A stretch of 64,000 bases of DNA from Shewanella sp. 1CM18E (GCF_023161665.1 NZ_JALNTW010000014.1:55825-119824), one strand, 5' to 3'; positions 32,745 through 42,770 are shown, counted from the stretch's first letter. Program-made: numbers and translations. Notes: a model not told the origin generated them from the sequence alone.

Positions 32745-33860
32745 TTAAGATGCTTCTTTTTCAAGCTTTGAAGTAGCTTCAGCGTTTTTAACTTTCGCAG
32801 TGGACTCGGCCTCAGGGACTGGCCAAGCGTTAATTACCGCCTTAACCAATGAGGCTAATGGGATGGCAAAAAATACTCCCCAAACTCCCCATAAACCACC
32901 GAAAATTAATACCGCAGCAATAATAAATACCGGATGTAAATCAACCGCATCAGAAAATAAAATCGGCACTAATACATTGCCATCAAGCGCCTGAATAACA
33001 CCGTAACCCACCATCAAGTAGCCAAACTCAGGACTCACACCCCACTGAAAAAATGCTACCAGTGCAATTGGCAGAGTGACCAAGGTTGCACCAACATAAG
33101 GAATTAGCACCGATAAGCCGGTTAAAACCCCAAGCAATGCTGCATAACGCAGATCCATAAACGCAAAAAAGATATAACTGACAACGCCAATTATCACGAT
33201 CTCAATCACCTTACCGCGAATATAGTTAAAGATCTGTTGGTGCATTTCGTTCCACACTTTACGCGCTAAATCACGGTTAGTTGGAAAAAATCGCTTACTG
33301 CCTTTAATAAGCTCGTCTTTATCTTTTAAAAAGAAAAACACCAACAACGGGATCAAAATTGCGTACACCATCACCACTAATACAGAAGCTGAATACCCGA
33401 GTAGCTGCTTACCAATATCAAGTAAATGCTGGGTATCGAGCATCTTTTTAATCTCTTCAACCATGATATCAAGCTGACCGGGATTAACGAACTGTGGATA
33501 CTGATTAATGTAACTTTGAGCAGTGATTAAGCCTTTGTCTATCATACTAGGAAGATCAGCAATAAGGCTCACACCTTGTTTCCAGATACTAGGAACTAAA
33601 CCAAAGGTAATTAATAACATCAAGCCTATAAACAGGACTAATACGAGTGATGCAGCTGTGGTTCGGTTGATGCCAATCCGTGCCATTTGGGCCACGGGCC
33701 ACTCAAGTAAAAATGCCAGAACGAGGGCGATTAATAATGGGGCTAATAAACCACCCGCAAAGTAGATTGCAAGCGCAAGACCTGCAAGGATAAGGACTAA
33801 AGTAACAGCTTGTGGATCACTAAAACGCTCTTTATACCAACGACTTAAAACAGATAACAT
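32745..33860 (-). CDS. AI-2E/PerM-family transporter
   Basis: The 371-residue membrane protein has about eight helices and the AI-2E family layout, including PLLVFFFLKDKDEL and GVLTGLSVLIPYVGATLVTLP. Known members transport autoinducer-2 or ions, but the substrate of this one is not predictable. The C-terminal tail is rich in lysine and glutamate. The TusA-like gene lies 90 bases upstream on the same strand, a pairing often seen next to bepA. Confidence 0.87.
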   Translation of the reverse strand: MLSVLSRWYKERFSDPQAVTLVLILAGLALAIYFAGGLLAPLLIALVLAFLLEWPVAQMARIGINRTTAASLVLVLFIGLMLLITFGLVPSIWKQGVSLIADLPSMIDKGLITAQSYINQYPQFVNPGQLDIMVEEIKKMLDTQHLLDIGKQLLGYSASVLVVMVYAILIPLLVFFFLKDKDELIKGSKRFFPTNRDLARKVWNEMHQQIFNYIRGKVIEIVIIGVVSYIFFAFMDLRYAALLGVLTGLSVLIPYVGATLVTLPIALVAFFQWGVSPEFGYLMVGYGVIQALDGNVLVPILFSDAVDLHPVFIIAAVLIFGGLWGVWGVFFAIPLASLVKAVINAWPVPEAESTAKVKNAEATSKLEKEAS

Positions 33861-33950
33861 TCATACTCCCTAGTTTGACGACCTATTATAGTCCTTTGCA
33901 GTCATCGTTATAATGATATTTTTCCTATGTAAAATTGCTTAAATTATTTT

Positions 33951-34166
33951 CTATTTAGTGACCGTTAAAGATAATACTGTGTCTGTATCTTCACCGATGG
34001 AGTGACATACGCCGATTTTTTTTAAATAACGGGGAACATCTTGCCTAGAGCCAGGGTCGGATAATAAAACATGCACACTATCACCCGTTGAAAGCTGCTT
34101 TAACGCCATTTTCACTTTCACAAGCGGTAACGGGCAGCGATAAGATGTTAAATCAATAATAATCAT
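33951..34166 (-). CDS. TusA-family sulfurtransferase-like protein
   Basis: The 71-residue protein has the family motif RCPLPLVKVK with the catalytic cysteine C11, and a two-strand two-helix fold pattern. TusA relays sulfur to tRNA modification; other members have unrelated roles. It is upstream of the PerM-like gene and divergent from bepA. Confidence 0.85.
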   Translation of the reverse strand: MIIIDLTSYRCPLPLVKVKMALKQLSTGDSVHVLLSDPGSRQDVPRYLKKIGVCHSIGEDTDTVLSLTVTK

Positions 34167-34276
34167 AATGAACTTGCTATAAACAATCTAAGGCTATTAT
34201 CCTAAAGGCCACGCATTCCACAAGCAAGTTCTGTGACCGAGTGATAATAGAAGCATAGCCCAAATTAAGGATCCGC

Positions 34277-35737
34277 TTGAGTAAATTAACATTATCGAAA
34301 TCCGTTATTGCAGGTGCCCTGTCATTTATCTTATGCACTAGCTCTCCAATGGGCTACGCCAATAATGACTTGCCTGATTTAGGTACAGCAGCCGTTAATA
34401 CTTTTAGCTTAGAAAAAGAAACCGAGTTCGGTGACGCATATATGCGAGTGATCCGCGGTTCTGCGCCAATGGTTAATGATCCGGTTTTAAATCAGTACCT
34501 AACAGAGCTAGGCAACAAATTAGTTGCCCATGCAACCGGAGTAAAAACGCCTTTTTACTTCTTTTTACTGCGTAATGATGAAATCAACGCATTCGCATTT
34601 TTTGGTGGCCATGTAGGTGTTCATACGGGCTTATTTTTAAATGCTGATACCGAAAGCGAACTCGCATCTGTTATTGGTCACGAAATCACCCACGTCACTC
34701 AACGCCATTTAGCTCGCTCAATTGAAGCTCAAGAGAAAAGTTCTCCAGCAACCATTGCAGGTCTTTTAGGCGCAATATTACTGACTATCGCTTCTCCTCA
34801 GGCGGGTATGGCAGCCCTTGCAACGACCCAAGCACTAGCGACGCAATCTAAAATTAACTACACCCGCTTACACGAAAAAGAAGCTGACCGTATTGGTATG
34901 CAAATCATGGTCGACGCTGGTTTTGATCCTAATGGTGCAGCAGACTTTTTTGGTAAGTTAGCCACTCGCTACCGATTTACCACTAAACCCCCACAAATGT
35001 TGCTGACTCACCCATTGCCAGAATCACGAATTTCAGAAGCACGTGTGCGAGCTGAGCGATACCCTTTCAGGTATGTACCGGATAATCTTGACTTTCAACT
35101 AGCCAAGGCACGGATCCAAGTCAGGTTCTCGGGCTATAGTGAACAAGCGGCATTATCTATCTTTAATCAGCAGCTAAAACACAATCGTTATACCTTCAAA
35201 AGTGCCGCTGAATATGGCAAAGCATTAGCTTTGTTTAGGTTAAAGAAGTTCAAAGAATCAGAAGCTATCATTGACGAACTATTGGCTAAAAGCCCAAATA
35301 ACCTATTTTATATCGACACTAAAACAGATTTGCTTAATCAACGTGGCGCCAATAACGAGGCTATCGCTCTTTTAAAAGCACAAAAGCAGCTAAAACCGAC
35401 GTCTCCTGTGGTGAATACCAATTTAGCCAATATCTATCTGGAAGATAACCAGATAGATAAAGCAATCCCGCTACTAGAAGATTTAATTTTCCTCGACAAG
35501 CAAGATCAACTTGCATACTTGCTACTTACTGAAGCCTATAAAAAGAGTGGTAACAAGGCGATGCAGCATTTTGTAAAAGCTGAGTCATTAGCGCTTATTG
35601 CCGATTACAAAACAGCAATTGACCAACTCAATTTTGCTTATCGAGAGTCAAAAGGTGACGCGCTACAATTGGCTCGAATAGAGGCAAGAATTAGACAATT
35701 TAGACAGGCAGATCGAGCCCTAGAGCAATTGCAATAA
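34277..35737 (+). CDS. bepA: Periplasmic M48 metalloprotease with TPR domain
   Basis: The 486-residue protein starts with a signal peptide (VIAGALSFILCTSSPMGYA). It has the zinc site H135-E136-x2-H139 (VIGHEITHVTQRH) and an EADR motif with further ligands, then a C-terminal tetratricopeptide region (VVNTNLANIYLEDNQIDKAI). BepA assists LptD and BAM-dependent outer-membrane assembly and degrades stalled proteins. The TTG start at 34277 is supported by AAGGAT six bases before it. Confidence 0.9.
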   Translation: MSKLTLSKSVIAGALSFILCTSSPMGYANNDLPDLGTAAVNTFSLEKETEFGDAYMRVIRGSAPMVNDPVLNQYLTELGNKLVAHATGVKTPFYFFLLRNDEINAFAFFGGHVGVHTGLFLNADTESELASVIGHEITHVTQRHLARSIEAQEKSSPATIAGLLGAILLTIASPQAGMAALATTQALATQSKINYTRLHEKEADRIGMQIMVDAGFDPNGAADFFGKLATRYRFTTKPPQMLLTHPLPESRISEARVRAERYPFRYVPDNLDFQLAKARIQVRFSGYSEQAALSIFNQQLKHNRYTFKSAAEYGKALALFRLKKFKESEAIIDELLAKSPNNLFYIDTKTDLLNQRGANNEAIALLKAQKQLKPTSPVVNTNLANIYLEDNQIDKAIPLLEDLIFLDKQDQLAYLLLTEAYKKSGNKAMQHFVKAESLALIADYKTAIDQLNFAYRESKGDALQLARIEARIRQFRQADRALEQLQ

Positions 35738-35818
35738 CAAGAGTTTAACTGTTGTGGTTTCATTGTGACTATGGTCACAAAATACAGTATCATAGCGCCA
35801 AGGTTTAATAACAAGAAT

Positions 35819-36175
35819 ATGACAATGACTAACGTTAAAATTTATCACAACTCGCGCTGCTCAAAAAGCCGTCAGACTTTAGCTTTATTAGAAGAGCACA
35901 ATTGCAACATAGAAATTGTTGAATATTTAAAGACGCCAGTATCGGCAGTAGAACTTGAAGAGATCCTCACGAAGCTGAATGTTGCACCTCGAGAGGTGAT
36001 GCGCGTCAAAGAAGCCGAGTATAAAGAACAAGGCTTAAACAACGATACATTATCAACCGCAGATCTTATTCAGGCAATGATTGCTACGCCTAAATTAATC
36101 GAACGCCCAATCGTACTGGCAAATAATAAGGCTGTAATTGGTCGCCCGCCAGAAAACGTACTGACGATTATCTAA
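35819..36175 (+). CDS. ArsC-family reductase (YfgD-like)
   Basis: The 118-residue thioredoxin-fold protein has the ArsC core KIYHNSRCSKSRQTLALL, with the catalytic cysteine C14. It also has arginines of the family in APREVMRVKEAEY and LIERPIVLANN. It is the YfgD-type neighbour of bepA found in E. coli. Arsenate reduction is possible but unproven. The ATG 35819 is preferred because a start at the upstream GTG 35765 would add residues outside the family. Confidence 0.85.
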   Translation: MTMTNVKIYHNSRCSKSRQTLALLEEHNCNIEIVEYLKTPVSAVELEEILTKLNVAPREVMRVKEAEYKEQGLNNDTLSTADLIQAMIATPKLIERPIVLANNKAVIGRPPENVLTII

Positions 36176-36186
36176 CGGAGCATAAA

Positions 36187-36555
36187 ATGAGCTCAGATAC
36201 CCTATTTAAACTTTGCCGTGCAGGATACGTGGCATTGGTCATGATGTTAGGGGCATGGTTTGTTCAGCAAGGGTTAACCGGCGAATACAGCATGTTGTTT
36301 AGCCTATTATGGATAGTGCCACTGCTATTACCACTAAAAGGTATTTTAACTGGTAAGCCATATACTTATGCGTGGGCCAGTTTTATTTTATGCCTTTATA
36401 TGCTGCACGCACTAACCTTAGTGTATGTTACAGAAACAGACACACTGTTTGCTGTTATAGAAACCCTGCTTATCGGTTGTTTATTAATTGGCTTTCCATT
36501 TTATGCTCGGATCCGCGGACGCGAACTGGGTCTTGGACTGAAAAAGAAGAAATAA
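36187..36555 (+). CDS. DUF2069 membrane protein
   Basis: The 122-residue protein has four hydrophobic helices and a basic C-terminus (RIRGRELGLGLKKKK). Its position after an ArsC-like gene and bepA is conserved in gammaproteobacteria, and the pattern fits DUF2069. The function is unknown. It is 11 bases from the ArsC-like gene, in the same operon. Confidence 0.8.
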   Translation: MSSDTLFKLCRAGYVALVMMLGAWFVQQGLTGEYSMLFSLLWIVPLLLPLKGILTGKPYTYAWASFILCLYMLHALTLVYVTETDTLFAVIETLLIGCLLIGFPFYARIRGRELGLGLKKKK

Positions 36556-36576
36556 TTAAGCCAGCTAATCATTATA

Positions 36577-36602
36577 AACAGAGTCCAACACTGGGCTCTG
36601 TT
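36577..36602 (+). terminator. Probable terminator
   Basis: AACAGAGTCC pairs with GGGCTCTGTT (one G-T pair) around a six-base loop, 21 bases after the DUF2069 stop; the T-run is poor. Confidence 0.5.
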
Positions 36603-36847
36603 ACTTTGACCTGATAACTAAAAATCTCATACAACTTCCTTAATTTCGCCTTTTCTATTAACTCCAATTGCTTTTAATAATCCAAACAGCGCTACAGAAT
36701 CCAAATCTGAGTCTAGCGTAGTAGATTATCAAACCAGTTAACACCAGCCTCTATTGGTTAACATACTTTTTACGTTTCAAGCTCCGTGCTATATTCAATA
36801 TACGCAATAAATTTGCACCGAATACAATAAAAATAAAGGATAAAACT

Positions 36848-38794
36848 ATGAAGCAATCCTTAAGCTGGGCACTATTAAGTATGTTGATGCTTTCAGCATG
36901 TGGTGGCAGTAGTAACAACGATGATTCAAGCGGCACTGTCGTTACGCCCCCAGTACCTACAACTGGACTTGCACGCTGTACAGATCCAACTGAGCTTAAT
37001 CTTGTCTCAACAGACTCAGTGGTTTCTTTTAATCTTGAAAGCCAATACTCAAGCCTTCAGCCAGGCGCCATTGTTGCCACAATCGATAGTGGCAATGTAA
37101 GCGACTACCGCTTTAACTGGTCGCAAACCGCTGGCGACGCATTAATTTTAAAAAGTGTTAAAAGCCCTGTTTTGGCTTTTACTCCAAAACAAAGCGGCAG
37201 CTATTCATTTGAAGTCACTGCCAGCAATAATGGCGTTAGCTACACAGAATCTATTGAGATAACCGTTGTTACTGCAAGTTCAAACGCTATTGCAACTCGA
37301 GTCGATCACCAAGTAACCGATGGTAATTCTGTTAGCTTTAGAATTGATGCAAATAGTAGCTTATCGGATATCACTTGGTGCGTGGCCGCTGGTCCTGATG
37401 TCGACGCAGATGTTAGCGCCTCAGAGCAAGCACTATATACAGCGCCTAGTGTCACTGCAGACACCATTAGTATTTTACGAGCAACGGCAAACCAAAATGG
37501 CGCGAGTGTAAGTGACGATGTGTTAGTGCTTATCACAAAAGAGCCGTCTATCACCTCACCTTACTTTGAAGAGCGGGTAGCTAACACATTCGCCTATAAC
37601 CAAAACTCTCCTTATGCTGATGCTATCGAACAGTGTGTCTATTCGAACCAGTTACAGCAAAGCTGTAGCATTGACACCTTACCTTTGATTGGACAAGGCT
37701 CGGGTGTTAACAACAAGCAAGCTATTTTAGACCGCCTGCTAGTGTCGCATCAGTGGATGGGCGAGAACTTCGAATATGTTCTAGAGAATTTAGATCCAAA
37801 TAGTGACTTTGCAACGCTGTTGCAATCAGTTTCAGCTATCGTAATTAGTTATGATGTAAGACCCTCATTTTATTGGGTCGTTACAGGAGCGATTTACTTA
37901 GACCCAACTGATCTTTGGTTGCTTGCAGAAGAGCGAGATACAATTAATGAAGCCCCTGATTATCGCAGTGGCTTTGGCAATGATCTGCAATTTTTAATGC
38001 CTTGGCGCTATGTTAAAGATAACGACTATACATCGTATACAACACCTCGAAGCGTTAGAGTCGACCGCAGCGCTCAACAAATGCTCCCCGATCTTGCTTC
38101 TTTGCTATATCACGAGCTAGCTCATGCTAATGACTTCTTCCCAAGAAGTGTACATAGCAGCCTAACGGGCCCTACTCTGCTCGATGATTACCAGCGCAGA
38201 AGTAATGACTCAGCGTTGATCTCGGATCAACTCGTCAACTTCTATCCACTCAACAGCCAAGAGATGACAGCTCTTGCAGAAGTGAGCTTTAGAGGTGAAT
38301 CAGCTACCGCCACCCAAGAAAACTACCTTCCTGCTGATATAACAAATTTCTTCTCTCCTGATAGAGCTAGCGATTATTATGCCTACTCAACAAGAAGAGA
38401 AGACGCAGCAATGCTGTTTGAAGAAGCGATGATGAGCCATAGATACGCCATTCAACGTGATGTTGGTATTACCGATAAGCCAGAGAGTCCAACTGCCAGC
38501 TCAATAATTGTTGATTGGGGTCAACGCGGTCGGATTGGTGATGCTAAACTAGAAAACCGTGCTGCTTTTGTCATTAACCAAATGATGCCTGAGCTAAATG
38601 GCAGCGCGATTGTCAGTAACCTACCTGAGCCAATTCAAATGACTCAAGGTCAATCTTGGTCAAACAACCTTGCAATTTCAGCGGCCACAAATGCACGTTT
38701 AAACAGTCCACAGGCGAGGACTTCAGCAACTACAACTGTGATTGCGCCTCCACTACGTTTTAGCGGTGACAGGCATATCAAGCCGATTAATTAG
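36848..38794 (+). CDS. Large lipoprotein with a zinc-metallopeptidase-like motif, unknown family
   Basis: The 648-residue protein has a lipoprotein signal peptide with lipobox MLSAC (C18), followed by a Gly/Ser/Asn-rich linker, so it is lipid-anchored in the envelope. The region to about residue 230 contains repeated beta segments with PKD/Ig-like spacing. An HELAH motif is at 422-426 (LLYHELAHANDFFP), preceded by LPDLAS; HExxH is the hallmark of zincin peptidases. A likely third ligand is not obvious downstream, so activity is unproven. AAAGGATAAAACT stands before the ATG. No operon partner; a strong terminator follows. I do not recognise the family. Confidence 0.8.
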   Translation: MKQSLSWALLSMLMLSACGGSSNNDDSSGTVVTPPVPTTGLARCTDPTELNLVSTDSVVSFNLESQYSSLQPGAIVATIDSGNVSDYRFNWSQTAGDALILKSVKSPVLAFTPKQSGSYSFEVTASNNGVSYTESIEITVVTASSNAIATRVDHQVTDGNSVSFRIDANSSLSDITWCVAAGPDVDADVSASEQALYTAPSVTADTISILRATANQNGASVSDDVLVLITKEPSITSPYFEERVANTFAYNQNSPYADAIEQCVYSNQLQQSCSIDTLPLIGQGSGVNNKQAILDRLLVSHQWMGENFEYVLENLDPNSDFATLLQSVSAIVISYDVRPSFYWVVTGAIYLDPTDLWLLAEERDTINEAPDYRSGFGNDLQFLMPWRYVKDNDYTSYTTPRSVRVDRSAQQMLPDLASLLYHELAHANDFFPRSVHSSLTGPTLLDDYQRRSNDSALISDQLVNFYPLNSQEMTALAEVSFRGESATATQENYLPADITNFFSPDRASDYYAYSTRREDAAMLFEEAMMSHRYAIQRDVGITDKPESPTASSIIVDWGQRGRIGDAKLENRAAFVINQMMPELNGSAIVSNLPEPIQMTQGQSWSNNLAISAATNARLNSPQARTSATTTVIAPPLRFSGDRHIKPIN

Positions 38795-38820
38795 TGTTTT
38801 TATGCAATGATTAGCCACAA

Positions 38821-38848
38821 AAAAGCCCGGTAAAAATACCGGGCTTTT
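38821..38848 (+). terminator. Terminator of the large lipoprotein gene
   Basis: AAAAGCCCGGTA-AAAA-TACCGGGCTTTT. Confidence 0.9.
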
Positions 38849-38946
38849 GTTTTGAAATTAACGAGATAAAACTAAGACTCCGCTAGAAGATTTTAAGTTA
38901 AAGCCCTATAAAGAGCAGTGCTTTAAAACCTGTATAAAGTCTGATT

Positions 38947-39657
38947 TTAGAGTCGTAGCATCTCTTTAATAAATGGGATCGTCAGTTTTCTCTGATGCAC
39001 CATAGAAGCTTTATCCAGCCTATCTAACACATCAAACAATGTTCTTAGGTCGCGCGCTAAACGATTTAATAAAAAGCGACCAACATCTTCAGGTAACTGT
39101 AAGCCTCTCATCGCAGCACGACGTTGCAATGCCGCTAGCTTCTCTTCATCAGCCATCGGCTGCAATTGGTAATTAAGCCCCCATTGCATCCGCGATACTA
39201 AATCAGGCAAAGAAAAACCACTATCACTTGGTGAAACACTCGCGCTCACGATTAATGAACAGGTTTTTTGCTCTGAAATGCGATTATAAAGATCAAATAT
39301 TGCTTCTTCCCATAAAGGATGGCCGGCAATCGCATCAACATCGTCGATACACACTAGGTCAAGTTTTTCTAAACCTTCTAAAAGCGCGGTAGAAATACTG
39401 GCATGGATCCCTAATGGAATATAAAAACTGCTACGACCAAGATCATTAGCATGGGCACAAGCTGCATGCATTAGGTGGGTTCGACCGGACTTCTCTGGCC
39501 CCCATAAAAAAACGGCACCATCAGACTGGCCTTCCGCACAATCTTGTAAGCTTTTAATCAGTTCATCATTACCTGCAGCAGGATAATAACTATTAAAGGT
39601 TTCATCATCAGGCAGATGAACTGGTAGTGATAATTGTAATGGAGAGTTTAACTTCAC
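38947..39657 (-). CDS. hda: DnaA regulatory inactivator Hda
   Basis: The 236-residue AAA+ protein is homologous to DnaA domain III. Visible motifs are the Walker A-like GPEKSGRTHLMH at about 53-64, Walker B LVCIDDVDAI, and the sensor and arginine regions LVSRMQWGLNYQLQPM. With the DNA clamp it promotes hydrolysis of DnaA-ATP after initiation. The N-terminal LQLSLPVHLPDDETF fits the clamp-binding end. It is downstream of the DUF2066 gene. Confidence 0.92.
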   Translation of the reverse strand: MKLNSPLQLSLPVHLPDDETFNSYYPAAGNDELIKSLQDCAEGQSDGAVFLWGPEKSGRTHLMHAACAHANDLGRSSFYIPLGIHASISTALLEGLEKLDLVCIDDVDAIAGHPLWEEAIFDLYNRISEQKTCSLIVSASVSPSDSGFSLPDLVSRMQWGLNYQLQPMADEEKLAALQRRAAMRGLQLPEDVGRFLLNRLARDLRTLFDVLDRLDKASMVHQRKLTIPFIKEMLRL

Positions 39658-39694
39658 TCAGGGACTTCTCACAGGGCGCAACATTTCTATTTAA

Positions 39695-39718
39695 GGCACA
39701 CATGTTAGCATGTGTGCC
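39695..39718. other. Perfect 10-bp stem-loop between DUF2066 and hda
   Basis: GGCACACATG-TTAG-CATGTGTGCC lies in the 74-base gap between two minus-strand genes. No T-run follows, so it may stabilise or attenuate rather than end the transcript. Confidence 0.6.
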
Positions 39719-39731
39719 ACTTGAATGGGAG

Positions 39732-40844
39732 TTATTGACCTTTCCAATAATAGATCTGGGTCTCTTTCTGAGGCTGTTCTACCGGGTCAAAAGACGAATA
39801 ATTGCTATTTTGTTCACTTAGCGAGTTTATTACATCAATTCTTGGATCCAACGCCATGAGTCTGTGAAGATCAGCCTCATCACCAAATAGGTCTATATTG
39901 AACTCAACACTTTGCCCTCGAATGTTCGCAACCCGCGCAGATTTTATCGCACTTAACTGACTTAAGTAGCGCTCTATCGATACCAATTGCTGCATTTCAG
40001 CGACATCAGTAAACATAATAGTAGTGCTATTTTTTTGACCTGAGTCAGCAACAGCGTATTGACCGACATAATATTCACTCGTTGCAGCGACTATCGCCTT
40101 TACGGCCTCTTCCATCGAAGGTGCTTCACCGCTTTGGCTTACTAATGATGTCATCTGTAGTGCTTGTGGCGCTTTTTCTCTTGGATAAAGATCCATTTGA
40201 TAACGATACACTGCTCCTTGCTGTTCAATCGTTGCTAGAAGTGAATAGTTTGCTTGGTATCTTAGTGATGCACTGGCAACGTTATCTGCAAAGCGGCCGC
40301 GAATATCATTGACGCCAACACGCATGGCATCATCTAAGTCCATTAGTGGGAACAGTAAAGGGACACCTTTAGCATCTGATTCTTGATTGAAAGTTGTCCG
40401 GCTGACGGTATCTGACGCGTCATTTAAAATTTCTCGTTCACCATTTTCACCAGCAACCAACCACACAATAGTCAATGGTCGTTGTTTGCCCCAAACCGGT
40501 AACCCCGCTTCACGCAGTAATGCAATGATGCGTTTATGATCAAAATTGACCTTAAGAAATAGTTCGCCATCTTCTTCAAAATAACCATATTGAGTCATTA
40601 ACGAACTAGCACTACCTAACTGCTGCTTAATTCGCTCATTAATCAACGCACTTTGAGTGCCAGAGTTTTTCAGGATAACGTTTTCAAAAGCCTGTTTAAT
40701 TCCTTGGGCTCTTAGCGTTGTTGAACGCGATTCTATCGGTACAATGCCTTCATCCAATTGCTTCACTTCTGCTGCTAAAGCAGTTGCCGTGAAGCCGTTA
40801 AGAGAGCAAAAAATAACACAAATACGTAATATGAGTTTCAACAT
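39732..40844 (-). CDS. DUF2066 domain periplasmic protein
   Basis: The 370-residue protein has an N-terminal signal peptide ending near ALA. It is followed by the DUF2066 core (TLRAQGIKQAFENVILKNSG, LMTQYGYFEEDG, KRPLTIVWL pattern). The family's function is unknown, but it is usually next to hda in this group. The C-terminal 40 residues are polar and probably disordered. Confidence 0.82.
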   Translation of the reverse strand: MLKLILRICVIFCSLNGFTATALAAEVKQLDEGIVPIESRSTTLRAQGIKQAFENVILKNSGTQSALINERIKQQLGSASSLMTQYGYFEEDGELFLKVNFDHKRIIALLREAGLPVWGKQRPLTIVWLVAGENGEREILNDASDTVSRTTFNQESDAKGVPLLFPLMDLDDAMRVGVNDIRGRFADNVASASLRYQANYSLLATIEQQGAVYRYQMDLYPREKAPQALQMTSLVSQSGEAPSMEEAVKAIVAATSEYYVGQYAVADSGQKNSTTIMFTDVAEMQQLVSIERYLSQLSAIKSARVANIRGQSVEFNIDLFGDEADLHRLMALDPRIDVINSLSEQNSNYSSFDPVEQPQKETQIYYWKGQ

Positions 40845-41020
40845 GTTTTCTTTTCATAGACGGCTCAGTTAATAAAATTGTACCACATATTCTGCCAATA
40901 ATTATTGGTAAAACCGCTAGTTCAGATTAATAGCTTGGACAAGTTATTTGCACTAGTTCACAGCCAAGTTTAAAAATACCAGTTAATATTGATAGGTTTA
41001 CTTAAAATAAGAGAGAAAAA

Positions 41021-42277
41021 ATGAAAAATCTGACCATGCCTTTGCAAGGAGCGCAAATGCTGTTCGTCGCCTTTGGCTCATTGGTATTAATGCCCTTGCT
41101 AACAGGCTTAGATACAAACGTTGCACTATTTACTGCTGGTATTGGTACATTATTGTTCCAGTTGGTCACCAAGCGTCAAATCCCTATCTTCCTCGCATCT
41201 TCTTTTGCATTCATCGCCCCTATTATGTACGGCGTACAAACTTGGGGGATCCCATCAACCATGGGTGGCCTTATGGCTGCGGGTTTGGTCTACGTAATTC
41301 TAGGCGCTATCATCAAAGTCAAAGGTGGTGGCTTTATTAAACGCTTATTACCACCAGTTGTTGTTGGTCCGGTAATTATTGTTATTGGTTTAGGCTTAGC
41401 CCCTGTTGCTGTAAACATGGCCATTGGTAAAACAGCTGATGGTAGTATCGCGCTTGTTGAACAAAATACGGCATTAATCATCTCTCTAGCATCACTCTTT
41501 ACTACCATTGCTGTCGCCATATTTGCTAAAGGCCTGCTAAAACTTATGCCAATCCTTGCTGGTATCAGTGTCGGTTATAGCTTGAGTTTAGCTTTTGGTA
41601 TTGTGGACTTTACTCCAGTAAGAGAAGCGGCTTGGATTGCTTTACCAAACTTCGTTGCTCCTGAATTTAACTGGCAAGCTATTTTATTTATGATCCCAGT
41701 AGCTATTGCCCCTGCAGTTGAACACATTGGCGATATTCTGGCAATTTCTAACGTAACGGGTAAAGACTACCTTAAAAAGCCAGGTCTGCACCGCACTCTG
41801 ACCGGTGATGGTGTAGCAACAATCGCAGCATCTGCATTTGGTGGACCACCAAATACAACGTACTCAGAAGTAACAGGCGCTGTAACGCTAACTAAAAACT
41901 TTAACCCAGCAGTGATGACTTGGACCGCTATTACCGCCATTCTATTCTCGTTTGTTGGCAAGCTTGGTGCACTATTACAAACCATTCCAGTCCCTGTCAT
42001 GGGCGGTATTATGTGCCTACTATTCGGTTCAATTGCTGCGGTAGGTTTGAACTCATTGATCAAAAATCACGTGGATATGAATGAGCCACGTAACTTGAGT
42101 ATTGTGGGTGTAACCTTAGTATTTGGTATTGGCGGTATGGCGTTTGGCATCGGTTCTTTCAGCCTAACCGGTATTAGCCTTTGTGGTATCGTAGCCATTG
42201 CAATGAATTTAATTTTGCCAGACAACGCTGCATCACATGCAAAAATTGTTAGCGATGAATTAAATCCACCGTCTTAA
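41021..42277 (+). CDS. uraA: Uracil permease (NCS2 family)
   Basis: The 418-residue inner-membrane symporter has about 12-14 helices and the NCS2 motif with PAVEHIGDILAISNVTGKDY, followed by ADGVATIAASAFGG-type and NTTYSEVTGAV segments. It matches uracil transporter UraA (E. coli 429). Upp is not in the window. A strong terminator follows. Confidence 0.9.
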   Translation: MKNLTMPLQGAQMLFVAFGSLVLMPLLTGLDTNVALFTAGIGTLLFQLVTKRQIPIFLASSFAFIAPIMYGVQTWGIPSTMGGLMAAGLVYVILGAIIKVKGGGFIKRLLPPVVVGPVIIVIGLGLAPVAVNMAIGKTADGSIALVEQNTALIISLASLFTTIAVAIFAKGLLKLMPILAGISVGYSLSLAFGIVDFTPVREAAWIALPNFVAPEFNWQAILFMIPVAIAPAVEHIGDILAISNVTGKDYLKKPGLHRTLTGDGVATIAASAFGGPPNTTYSEVTGAVTLTKNFNPAVMTWTAITAILFSFVGKLGALLQTIPVPVMGGIMCLLFGSIAAVGLNSLIKNHVDMNEPRNLSIVGVTLVFGIGGMAFGIGSFSLTGISLCGIVAIAMNLILPDNAASHAKIVSDELNPPS

Positions 42278-42372
42278 TTCTTCATGCTTTATTTAGGCGC
42301 TGTAACAAAGCGCTTAATATTAACAATTCTGTTTATAGAGAGTCGATATTAAGCACTAAATCATAGCCCAAC

Positions 42373-42411
42373 AAAAAGCCCCTAATGGTTGACGCCATTA
42401 GGGGCTTTTTT
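42373..42411. terminator. Bidirectional terminator of uraA and grxD
   Basis: AAAAAGCCCCTAATGG-TTGACG-CCATTAGGGGCTTTTT, a 16-bp stem with T-run. Confidence 0.92.
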
Positions 42412-42428
42412 ACAGCTAACACTTAAGC

Positions 42429-42770
42429 TTATGCTTGGTCGTCTTCTGTTTTGTATTTAGCTGCAGTTTCTTTGATAAGAGTTTGCAGCTCACCTTTTTG
42501 GTACATTTCGGTCAAAATATCACAACCGCCAATTAGCTCACCTTCAACCCAAAGCTGTGGGAAAGTCGGCCAGTTAGCGTATTTTGGTAGTTCAGCGCGG
42601 ATATCTGGATGCTGGAGGATGTCAACAAATGCAAATTGCTCTTCGCAATTAATCATGATTTGAGCAACTTGAGAAGAAAAACCGCAGCTTGGTAACTTTG
42701 GTGAACCCTTCATATATACGATAATTGGATTTTCGGCAATTTGCTGCTTGATCTTTTCTACTGTTTCCAT
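42429..42770 (-). CDS. grxD: Monothiol glutaredoxin GrxD
   Basis: The 113-residue protein has the CGFS active site at 29-32 and the cis-proline and GG motifs (TFPQLWVEGELIGGCDI). Monothiol glutaredoxins bind [2Fe-2S] clusters with BolA partners and supply Fe-S biogenesis. The ATG is preceded by GGAAAGAAAA. It reads away from sodB. Confidence 0.94.
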   Translation of the reverse strand: METVEKIKQQIAENPIIVYMKGSPKLPSCGFSSQVAQIMINCEEQFAFVDILQHPDIRAELPKYANWPTFPQLWVEGELIGGCDILTEMYQKGELQTLIKETAAKYKTEDDQA

